Assembly (NCBI GenBank): GCA_026874595.1
Contig: CM049308.1
Span: 17,606,001 to 17,670,000, forward strand
Length of the DNA stretch: 64,000 nucleotides
DNA from: Sipunculus nudus
Taxonomy: Eukaryota > Annelida > Sipuncula > Golfingiida > Sipunculidae
Direction of reading: 5' to 3'
Part shown: positions 12,601-24,600 of the stretch, in pieces
How the letters are laid out: each line of letters begins with the position of its first letter
Position numbering within the stretch: the stretch's first letter is position 1
Position numbers and translations under genes: made by a program
Notes under the pieces: generated by a model
Databases searched by the model: none
Told to the model about the DNA's origin: nothing
What the model saw: the letters and a program-made list of their open reading frames with translations, nothing else

Positions 12601-15600
12601 ATTACCATCGCAAATTTTACAATATTTGAAATATGTTTTAATATATATATTTATATATATTAAAGGACTATAAATTAACTCCATCCATATCTCAAGTTTC
12701 TGTTCAAAAATGGCCATTAAAGATTTTGTTTTGTTAAGCACATAGTTTTATTACGTAAACATAATTGTGAGCTGTCTCTGTAATAATGAGAATTTTCCCT
12801 TATTGGGCCTATTATCGCCCATCCCGCCTCGTTCCCATGTATCTAGGTCACACTTCCGTTTCCTGTAATCACATTTTTCTCCTGGCATCAGCCATGATGG
12901 ACGTGTGATCACGCTTTGAGCGATTCGTCCACTGTTTTGGTTTGTACAGTCGGGTTTGCCAACTGTACTGTAAGTTGTGTTTCTTTTTCTTTTCCCGCCA
13001 TGGAGAACCCCTCTTATTGTGCTTCTTGTGGTTCATTAATCCCTGCTTGGGATTCTCATCCTACTTGTTTCCCCTGCCGTTCTCACAATGACTCCTGCAG
13101 GGGTCCGGCGGATCCCTGTTTCTATTGTCAGACTTGGTCCTCTGACAAATGGGCCTTGTTTCACGATTGGTCCCATTCCCCGGTAGTTGGGGGGGGGGGG
13201 GGGGGGGTCACCTTCCCCACTCCCGTTATCTGGTCCCTTGGTTACATTCAGGGGGGGGAGGGGGGAGCCTACCATGGGTGAATGTAACACTGCCGTTACG
13301 TTCCCCATCCATTACCACTGGTGCCGTTACCTCCCCGGTCGTTTCGACGTTCTTCCCCGGTTCACGCAGCTCCCCGTTCCGAAGCCCTGTCTGCTTATTC
13401 CATCTTGCATAAACTATCACGGTTTCACTCTTCACTGATGTCGGATCTAAACAATCTGTCTAGACCCGAGTCTGTTCGTCCGGCAGCATCCCCTGTTCCC
13501 CCAGTGCTTTCCCCACGGCCGTTGTCATCACCCCTGGCCCCTGGCCGGCTTCATTCCTTATCCCCCGAGACGGCCGGGGCCATCCCGCTGGATCGCCCGG
13601 GCCTTACTGGTGCAGAGGTTGGTATTGCAGGCCCTCCTGCATCCTATTCTTTTCAGCCGCCCTCACTTCCAGTGTCATCGGCTGCTACAGTGGACTGTTC
13701 GGCGTTCCCCTGCCGGCCGGCCGGCAGGCTCTTTCTTTCAGTCTCCGTCAGCTGTGCCATCTGCCGCCCTGGTTCCAGTGACTTCACAGGTGGTTCCTGC
13801 TGCTAACCGCCCCTCGGCTTCTTTTTTTCTGCCTCCGGTCGTTCCGGCTCCACGGGTTTCCCTGGATCCCCCTTCCTGGGGTTCCCCGTCCTCTCATGCT
13901 GCCGATCCCGCCCAGGCACAAGACCCGTGGTCGGAGATCGCGCTGCAACGCCAGGCTTGGCGTACGCGCAAATCTGCGCATTGTCCGTCAGATGGATGGG
14001 GCATTCAAAATAGACCTTACTGATGCCTACTTTCACGTCCCAATCCATCCATCGTCTCAACTGTTTCTTCGGTTCGCCTATCAGAACTGTGTTTATCAAT
14101 TCCGGGCCCTCCCATTCGTGATTAATGTGGCCTCCTGGATTTTACCATGCTCGTTCACACGGTCACGCGTTACCTCCACTCACAGGGCATTTCTGTGCTC
14201 CCTTATCTGGACGATTTGCTTGTCCATGCGGCCGATCGCTCTCTCTCACTGACTCATCGCTCCTGGGTTCTCGATTTACTCCAGAACCTTGGCTTTATTG
14301 TCAATGCAGAGAAATCCCTTCTCACTCCCACCAAGTCCCTGCAGTTTCTGGGTGTCACGCTCGATTTTGCGTCCGGCACTGCGTCTCTCCCGCTCGATTT
14401 TGCTATCAAACTCCGCCAGCAGATTCGTTCCTTTCTCGCGTCTTGCCCTCCTGCATCCCATTCTTTTCAGCCGCCCTCACTTCCAGTGTCTCCGGCTGCT
14501 ACAGTGGACCGTTCGGCGTTCCTCGGCCGGCCGGCTCTTTCTTTCAGTCTCCGTCAGCTGTGCCATCTAACGCCCTGGTTCCAGTGACTTCACGGGTGGT
14601 TCCTGCTGCTAGCAGCCCCTCGGCTTTTTTTTTCTGCCTCCGGTCGTTCCAGCTCCACAGGTTTCCCTGGATCCCCCTTCCTGGGGTTCCCCGTCCTCTC
14701 ACGCTGCCGATCCCGCCCTGGCACAAGACCCGTGGTCGGAGGTCGCGCTGCAACGCCAGGTTTGGCGTCCCTGGATGGACCTTCCTTTTCTCCTGCAGGG
14801 AGTTCCTTTTTCTCAGGAGATCGATTGTACAGTATATATCGACACGTCTCTCCTCGGTTGGGGTGCCCATATGGCCGATCTTCGCACCTCGGGGGTCAGT
14901 TCCCTGTCAGAACGCCTCCTGCATATCAATGTCCTAGAACTTCGAGCCTTCCGTCGAGCGATCTCCCATTGGTCCCACCACTTGCCCGGCCGTCACATTC
15001 TCGTACACCACAGTTGGGCATATATAAACAGGCAGGGCGGTACTTGGTCTCCCTCACTGATGCAGGAGACCTACCTCTTCTTTGATCTGTGCATCTCCCT
15101 CCGGGCCTCGATTTGTGCGTCTCATCTTCCGGGGGTATCGAACATTCTCGCCGACGCGCTTTCCCGTCGCCCCGCGTCACCACCTCTGCCCGTGATCCTT
15201 CCGCTCCCGGTCATTCGGGATCTCTTCACTTGTCTGGGGCGTCCGGAATTCGATCTGTTCGATTTTCCCTCCCCCCAGATCTCGTGCCTACTGCGACGCG
15301 TCTACGTCACCCTTGCGACCGTCTCCCCGACACCCCACCGTCCGTGTGGTCTCACCGGTTTCCGTTTCATCCTGCAGCTCCCTGGTTTCCTCTGTGGCGC
15401 TCACTTCTCTCCCGGCCACCTCTTCTTCTACCGCTCAGGATCGATCTCCCATCGTTCCCCCGAGCACGTTGTCCATTTCGGTCGTGCCCTTTGTGCGCAT
15501 GCATACTCTCATCGGACACCTCCAGGTTCAGGGCATTTCAAGTCCGGCTGCTCTCCTTGCCTCGGCTCCCCGTCGCCATTCTTCGGACCGCATTTATGAC

Positions 15601-18600
15601 TCCTGGTGGTGTCTCTTCACCGGTTGGGCGTCTGCCCGCGGAATCTCTCCTTTAGATCCATCACTTGCAGCGGTTTTGGATTTTTTCGTGTTTTTACTGC
15701 AGGATAAAAATTTATCCTATCCGTCTCTGCGTGGCTATCGTGCCGCCCTGCTGTCCGTGCTCCGTCTGCTGGGTCACGATCGTGTCCTTCATCATTCGTT
15801 GGTGACGGATTTTCTCAAGGGGATACATGCCCGCGCGTCTCGTCCTCGCTATGTCGCGCATTCCTGGCGCCTGGACGTTGTCTTACGTCACCTCCGCGAA
15901 CCCCCTTATGAGCCTCTGCGTTCGGCCCATCTTCTGCATTTGTCTCGGAAAATGGTTTTCCTCCTTGTGCTTGCATCTGCCGGTCGCCGCTCTGAGCTTC
16001 ATGCACTCGTGGCTGATTCAAACTTTACCCAAATTGCGGTCGATGGTTAGTCGGCCACCCTACATTTCCCTCCTGACTTTTATAGAAAGAACCAAAATTT
16101 CAATGATCCTCCGTCAGCTTGGCACGTTCCTGCCCTCCCTAACGGTCAGTACCGTTGCGGGGCTACAAATTGCCCAGTTCGTGCTTTACGTTACTATCTT
16201 AAAGCTACTCATTCTTTACGGAGGGGAGCGCAAGAAGCTGTTTATTTCAACGAAAGTCACCACTTCAAACAAAGAAATTAGCCCTATCACCATTAGTGCG
16301 TGGCTAAAAGCTACTATTGTCACCGCCTATGATTCGGCTTTTTGAGCCCTTTCTAATTCGTTGGTCCATTTTTCGGGGATTTCCCGAAATCAACTGGTCA
16401 AGAAAGGCTATTGGAAGTCACCTTCTACCTTCACCCGCTTTTATCTAAAGGATTTTCATTTACAAGCTTCGGGCCTTTATTCCTTGGGCCCTGTGATTGC
16501 GGCGGGTGAGGTTCTACAGTTTTCCAGACCGTCCCTGCCTTTTACGTCTGTTCCGGTGGCGACGTCTTCGACTGCTCCATCCCAGCAATGATGTTCTCCT
16601 CATTCGGTCGTTCCAGGTAGGTGTCCCCTCCCCAAGGTTTATCTGTTATATTCTCATTAATACAGAAACAGCTCACAATTATGTTTACGTAATAAAACCC
16701 CCCTATTCCCTCCCTGTGAATGGTGGTTTTGTTAGTAAACTGTTGTGAGCTTTTCTGTATTACAAACAACGCTCCCTCCCAGTCCACTTCATTCCTCCTT
16801 CGAAAAATGTGGTTACAGGAATCGGAAATGTGACCTAGATACACGGGAATGAGGCGGGATGGCCGATAATAGGCCCAATAAGGGAAAATTTTTGGTTGGC
16901 TAACTCTGGCGTATAAACTTTAACAGAGAAAATTCTCATTAATACAGAAAAGCTCACAACAGTTTACTAACAAAACCACCATTCACAGGGAGGGAATGGG
17001 GGGCATTCATGTGAGTATGCTAGGGCCTGCAAAAATTTACATTTGAACAGAAATTATACCAGCCGCAAAAAAAGTCATCATGGAGGGGGCAGCCCTGATT
17101 TAGAATATAGGAGTGAAGTGTTTGCGACTCATCCCAAAATGGACCAAGGGGAAAATTTGAATACAGGCAGTCTATATTTGAACTTTATTGAACTCTACTC
17201 CTATCACATATAAAGCATGTTGAATTAACATGAAAAATAGCTTCTTCCCTATCAAATAAATCTGTACTTGCCAAAATATTGCCTTGAAACTGTTGCTGAC
17301 TCCTGTAAACGAGCGTTTAAAACAGTGGACGGGGGCGCAATCACATGAGTCAACATTTACACAGGGTGTAGGGCTGTGTGCATTGCGAAGCCACAACACG
17401 TGTCAATCAGGAGATGCCTGACTAGATTGGCCCAAAAAATGTAATACATGTTCCCACTGGCTGAAACATCATGTGTTGTGGCTAATATTTGGACCTCCAG
17501 TCTGGCGACCTTGTTATGTCCCTTTAAAAAACTTAAAGTCTTGCTAATCAGGGATATGGGTGGTCATTTTGCCATGAAAATAAAGGTATCAGGTGTGAGA
17601 TTAGCAGGGATTGCAGTTCCATGAGGAACAGGTGCCATTCTGTAAAAACCAGTATTGACCCTGTAGTGACATCTAAGATAATTTTTAATCTGCAATATCT
17701 GATAGGAGGGTACTGCATGGGCTGATATATGTACACACAACAGATCTACAGAGGTCAAGAGTAGTTCACGTGCATAAAAATGTTGAGGCATTTACCTCCA
17801 CAAAAAATAAATGTAAAATGTATCCTTTGAAATGAAAAAAGTTGTACAGAGTATGCAAGTGGTATGTAGGTGGCTCTTTCTATTGAACGAGGATGCTTTT
17901 GATAGACAGCCAAGCCCAGGAGGCTGTGTTAGGGGAAATAGAAGAGACCTGCAGTTCTGTAGCATTGCTATTTAATCATGAGGTTGCAACAGGACCCAGT
18001 TAGACTGGAGGTCAGTTTGTGTATTTTAGGAACAGTATATATTCTTGTTCTATCAAAAACTTCTATGACCACACATTTTTTTTGGGTGTTAGTTGAGATT
18101 AGCAGTTCATTGTTGGAAAAGTTTCATGGAATGAGAGAAAATATCATTAATGGAATAATTATAATGGGACTGTATCCTTGGGAACGGTTGATAATCAACA
18201 TCAAATGACCCACTTGGAAAGTACATCTTAAAAATACTTGACAGATACCAAGTTTGGCTTTTGTACCCTTTTTGATATAAAGAAAAGAGAATATCAGAAT
18301 TTGACATTAATTTTGAGATTTGATCTGATTTGCAGGATGCCACCCCACTGACACTGGGTCAAGAGATCAGTGCCTATGTTCAGCAGATGTCTTGTGGGAT
18401 GGCACGTGTGAAGGATACGTTGCCAAGGCTGTATGAATTAGCAGCAGGTAAGGCAATATGGCCTTGGAAATGTACATTTGTATTGAACAAGTGCCCTTGT
18501 ATGGAAAATATTTTACAATCTGTTACACTAAATGTGTGAATTAATAGGATTAACTCATGGATCACTACCTGGTAACGTAAAAACTTGAGTATAAGTCTAT

Positions 18601-21600
18601 CCCGTGTATAAGATGGGGTGGAAATTTTGGGGGAGAAAACTTTTTAGTCCTTCTTAATGAAGAGGAAGCCCCAGCTCTTGAAATATCATGCTCCAAGCAT
18701 ACACACCTTGGAATAAAAAATACAGTAATAGTAATACAGAAAAGAGAAGCCACAGATCATTACACTCACATGTATAAGAAAAATGTGATACCCTGCCCTC
18801 ATTAGTCTGAACAATCTTGGCCCTTATTCCATTAGCTGATGTTGGAAAACCCTGATATAGCAAGCAGTTGGAAAGTTGAAGGTTTTATTGACCAAATACA
18901 ACATTATAACCACTACATAAGGATTATACAGAGGATGGACAAGGCATTTCTTTTGTATGCTGGCAGTGCATCTGAGTACTTGTAGACATTTATATTTCTT
19001 CATGTAAAGCTGTTCATTACTTTTTCTATGATACTGTGTCATTACATTGATATAACTGTTGGATATGGTCATATGGAGAAATTTTCTTTTTTCTGACAGA
19101 CTGTTTTATTCATTGTTAAATGTTTAATAATATTCTTTTCTTCCAACAGGTGGCACTGCTGTGGGCACTGGGCTCAACTCAAGGATTGGATTTGCTGAGA
19201 AAGTGGCAACAGAAGTGTCAAAGATCACAGGTTGATATAAATAGTGGTTGCCTTTTTGTTCGTGAGGGTTTTAAATTGGCAAAATTCGAGAGAGGGAAAT
19301 TACCGCAAAAGTAAAACCCTCTTGTATAAGAGGCCTAATCATCAAAGAAGTCATAAATCAAAATTTTGAGATACCGGTGTAAATAATAATAGATCTTTTA
19401 TGTAACCCTTAAATCAGAGCCTGTTATAATAAACAATAGGCCTATCAAATCTTTGAAATAATCTTCTTATAATGAATTTTCACTTGTTCAATCATAAATA
19501 ATTAATTTTATAATCGATATACTGTGTAGTTTACACTATGGGCAGATCCTCAAAATTGAACCCTCGCAAAACAATGACAGTATGAAACCAAAAAATTTTA
19601 ACCCAGCAAATATGAAGCCAACCCCAGTATATGCCATACATGTACTCCAATACAAGGTATCTGTGAGGACAAGAAGAAAGGTTAAATCCTCTGAAACTAA
19701 TTTGGAATTCAAGCTGTACATATTAAAATTTTATATGCAAATACATTTAAGCAATTTTATCATGTTTTAATATTTTTCTCAATTCGTCCTTTATATGTGT
19801 AAGTCCTGATTTGGGATTAAAATATAATACTGGTGCTAATTCCATTTTTTGTGATAGAGGTGTTACATATCCCCTTGCCGTAAACCTGGATCTTCAAAGT
19901 GTATTTAGCCATAGCTGATATTTCATTAATGAGCCACTTGGTGGAAAGAGATGCCAGAGGTACAATTAAAGTTGTACGGTGCAATTAGGAAACTGGTATA
20001 GTAATAATGAAAAATAGGTAACATTCCTAAAATGTGATTTTGTTTCATTCTTCCATTTAATTTGAGGATGGCATTGAAAATGTAATAAATCCCATGAATG
20101 AGAATGGAAATACTGGTTTCTCAAGGTGCATGCTCAAATAACCTATCCTTCTTTTTTCCCTCAAGGTCTTCCATTTGTAACAGCACCAAATAAGTTTGAA
20201 GCTCTGGCAGCAAGGGATGCTCTGGTGGAGGTGAGTGGTGCCTTGAACACAGTGGCCTGTAGCCTGATGAAGATAGGTAATGATATACGATTCCTTGGCT
20301 CCGGACCGCGGTGTGGACTCGGGGAGCTGCTCCTTCCAGAGAATGAACCAGGAAGCAGCATCATGCCAGGTGAGGTCCCGTTCACTTAACTATTAACCTT
20401 GTGCGTAGCGAGGGTTATTGATTTCACTAGATTCAGTGCCATTTCCCTGAAAGATGTTGGTAAATAAATGTACAACATGGTTGTGGTTTAATATGTTTAT
20501 TGTTAGGGCAGCAATACCACTATGTCCAGCGGTGCTTTTCAGTTATTTCAAAAGTTCTCGGGAAAAACATGGGTTTAATTTACATTCCTTGGCACCAACC
20601 TTGAACACCATCTTCGGCGCAAGATTTGCTTCATTATATTTGATGCTTCTTAAATTATTAATATGGTCTGGTATTAGATCCAAATGACACACCCCATGAA
20701 TAATGGTACTACATCTCCTTGTAGACCCAAATCCAGGTATAGGATTGAATAAACTACTTGCCTCAAGGCGATCTCTCCACCACATTTCCTATAGTAAGAA
20801 TAAACCAGCAGCCTTACTGAAGAACAGGCCTGAATGAAAAGAACACCTTTTTCTTCAGAAAACCAAAATATAACCTCTTATCAGGGTTGGCAAGTTTATG
20901 CCATTGTTATTTCTGCCACGGTTTCTGTCTGGCAATTGCCAGAGCAGCAGAAATACTGTTGTGCCCTTGTCTTTGTAATAATGGCAGAAAAACCCTGAAT
21001 AGTAAGAATAATAACTTTCTAATTTGAATATGATACAGATACTAGAGAAAGAATTGAAATGGAAGTATGATTGTGTTGTACACTTAAAATATATCAATGA
21101 TTACTTGGAGTTAATGATTACTTGGAGGCCATATACTACCTAGAAAAGGCTTGAGAAACCTAAAATACAGGAATGGGGGCCTTGACTGATCAGTTGTAGG
21201 AAAAAAAGTCACAAGAAATAAAGTCACAGTTTTGGGTAGGAAATAAAGTCACAGAAAACTCACAAATTGGGGTAGTAAATTAAGTCACATGTTTGTGTAG
21301 AGAAAAAGGCTTAGAAAAAATTTATCTTTTTAAACAATTTTTTTAACATAAAAAGATGTAATCACTGTTGAAAACATAACCTTGCTGGCATGGAGTCACT
21401 AACCGATAACCACTGATGACATTGTAACTTTCTTGGCTGACCAACAAATACATATAAAAACATAAATCTGCATGGTAGAGATACACAAACAAACAAACAC
21501 TGATGACAACAGAACCTCCCTGATGACGATCCACATACCAATGGACCTTGATGAGAACATGAGCTCCCTGGTAAAGATCATGGTGAAAGACAGAATTGTA

Positions 21601-24600
21601 AATTCACTGTTCATTAAAAATAATTACTTACGACTAACATATTCATAAATAAGTCAGTAGTCTTAAAGTAAATCTGTATGTCAAATCCAAAACTGATCTG
21701 TTTGTATCTGCCAAAACAGAGTTTTGGGGATACTATGTTTTCAGCCGGACGCCGCTGTCGTCTCGTAGGTGTCCGGAGAACTCCTCCATAACCACTAGGC
21801 GGAATTTTACGAAACCAGGGATTATGTTCGGGTCACATGTGAACTGCTGCGCCCTGATTTTGGTTTAACCTCTGACCTTTCCTCTGCACTCTGCGTACAT
21901 CTGTGCGTCTGTTATGACACATTAACCCACATATCTCGGGAACTGTTTGACTGATCCGGAAAAAAAAATTGCACAAATGTAGCCCTTGGATAGCTTTATA
22001 ACATACATAAACAAGGGACCCATGGGTCACGGCGCTCAGCTGATCGTGATTGGACTATAAATGTTTCTCCACTGTGATACTATATCGAGTCGATAAAGCT
22101 TATGAATATCATGTACATGTTGGGCTATTATAAAGGAATGTAATGTAATATGTGAGTAAATGATAAATGAAATTACCTGACTGATGGATTAATAGAGTCA
22201 AATAAAGTGGTTCATTTTTTATTTATTTAGGAGGGGTTGAAAATTGTGATATATTTGAGCAAATATGAATGCAATGACAGCAGTAATAAGCAGTAGTAGA
22301 ATGATGATAAGGCTATTTGTTGAAGGATCTAAAGTGTATGGTAGTCTGCAAGCATTCAGTTTGACAGATATGATGTTATGATAAACTATGCTGATGAAGT
22401 GATTTATGAATATGTGACAGTATGACACAATATCTCTTTAGTCTTGACAAGGTACATTATTGTGATGCCCACTATGTCTACATATTACACAATATTGACA
22501 TAATTTCTGGCATGTACATAGGTACCTATGGACGAATAGTTATACAAAATATTAAAGTATGAATGTATCTGATTCATCTTGTTCTTGCTTACTGAGGCTA
22601 ACTTTGGGATGGGGTTTGGAGAAGGGAAAAGTGAGGGCAGCACGAAGGTGGATGTAGAAATATTCTATTGTAATGTTTTTCATTTATATAAGAATATGAA
22701 AAGCTAAGAGGAAAGGGGCCCTCCTACTTGGTTATAGTAAAGTTCTAAATATATGATTGCAAACTAATTCTCTGACATGAAGAAAAACAGTAAAAGTTTT
22801 GAGATACTGTGTTGCATACGAAAATTTACAGATGGACAGGCAAGTGGACAGAATGGACTAATACCTTTATTACACTTTCAAGAGAATAATGCATTTAAGT
22901 TTATATATAATCCTATTTTTTTAAGCAGATCCACTTTTTCCATTAAGAAGTTTTTATCTGAATCATTTTTTTATTTACAGGTTTATAAATTTTTAATTAA
23001 AAAACCTGAAAATATAAGTTAAACTATTAGAATTGTTGCAAAAGTTGCAATCATTATATATAAAGAGTAAAAAATATTGGGTCATATTATGCATACACAT
23101 ATATTTTATTATTTTTAAATCATAAATGTTTAAACTGATTTTAAAAGAAAATAATGCCACAACATGGCATCTACAAGAATATTCCTTGAATCACTATTAA
23201 AAAGTTTTGCACATTGGAGTTTTCAGGACATGCTTAATTTTATTCACCAAAATAAAATAAAAGTAAATTTGATAAAATAAAACATCTTTTCAAATAAAGT
23301 ATACACACTGTTGGTTAAATGAGGGACAAACAATATCATTGTGCTAATTACTATCCCAGTTTTAACTAATTACTGGAATTAATAGTCAATTTCACACCTG
23401 GTGAAGTTTTTACTCTTCTGAAGTAAGGAATTACTTATCTCATGAACATCCACACTTTCACAGCAATACACCACTTTGTGGACACAATTAAATGTACACT
23501 TTAATCATTGTAACCCTGGTGGTTCAATACAAAATCTAAAATGTAGCATGTCCAAGAATAAAATAAAATACAGAAAAATTTTAACATTCATCTAGTTTAT
23601 GCACCAGCTGGGGGGATGAGTGCAGGGCAGAGGGGAAGCCTGGTAGTAGTGGCCAAGCTGGGCCAAGGTAAGCTGCCTGGGGTGGGTTACATAATGCAAG
23701 TGAAGGCTGTACTACTAGGTGGGCTAGATGTAAACAACACTTGACATGGTGTATGAAAACATGAATGAAAGCTATTCATTCCAATCAATTTCTTTAGAAA
23801 GTTCAGATTTTAAAAGATTAAATCCTTATGCATATATGCTTGGAAAATTAAATCAACAGTGCCAAAGTTGGACAAAATTTAAGGTATTGATTTTTTATTT
23901 ATGCTAATAACTTAAAAATTTGCAAAATTCAGATCTAATTTGGGTAAACAATTGAATCTTGATTAAATAAAGTTATATTCCTGAAAAAAAGTCTCTAGGT
24001 TCAGCAATTCTCATGTTAGGTGAGTAAATATATTTCCTGATTTTTTAAAAAATTGCATTATGTTTTGGCCCATAACTTCAAAATAATACCCAATACTGAC
24101 CTAATTCTTGGTATGTTCATAGAAAATGTATAAAAGAATGTGAATACTAAATACGATCAAAAACAGATCAGTGGTTTTGATATTAAGCAGCCTTGAAGTG
24201 TAACAATGGCTTTTTTTATGGAAAACAGAGTTTTTTTTCCTTAATATCTCGAAGGAACAAAGTCCTAATAACCCAATTTTCTGTATGGTAGGAGATTTTG
24301 GGGACATCTAAAATTATGTCAACAGCCTGGGGAGCATAGAGATGTGCACTGAATGACCTACAGTCATCAAAGTGGACTGCTTGACAATGTAAGGGAATAC
24401 AACAAGAGCCTCCCAAAAAAAAATCAATAACTAGCCTAATTTTGCAGCTTTTATTTTCAAATTTCAGATTTTAACAGATTAAATCCTTATGTATACATGG
24501 TGTGAAAATTAAATCCACAGTACTTACAGGAAAAAAACGTGCCATGGCCAAAGTTGGGCAAAATTTAAGGTACCAATTTTATATTTTTGCCAATATTTAA

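Larger units (their letters stand above)
12745..17003 (+). mobile_element. DIRS-like tyrosine-recombinase retrotransposon, rearranged copy
   Basis: Lies in FH intron 5, in FH orientation. The left end starts GTTTTATTACGTAAACATAA. The right end is GGGAGGGAATGGGGGG; the inner parts of the two ends are inverted copies (TATTGGGCCTATTATCG at 12801 against its complement at 16861). Between them are a Cys-rich gag start, Pro/Ser-rich gag, part of the reverse transcriptase, RNase H and tyrosine recombinase, all broken by stops. An internal complementary region lies at about 16650-16765. About 1.3 kb between gag and reverse transcriptase is missing relative to the copy at 58100, and a gag segment is duplicated inside the reverse transcriptase. 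Confidence 0.88.
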
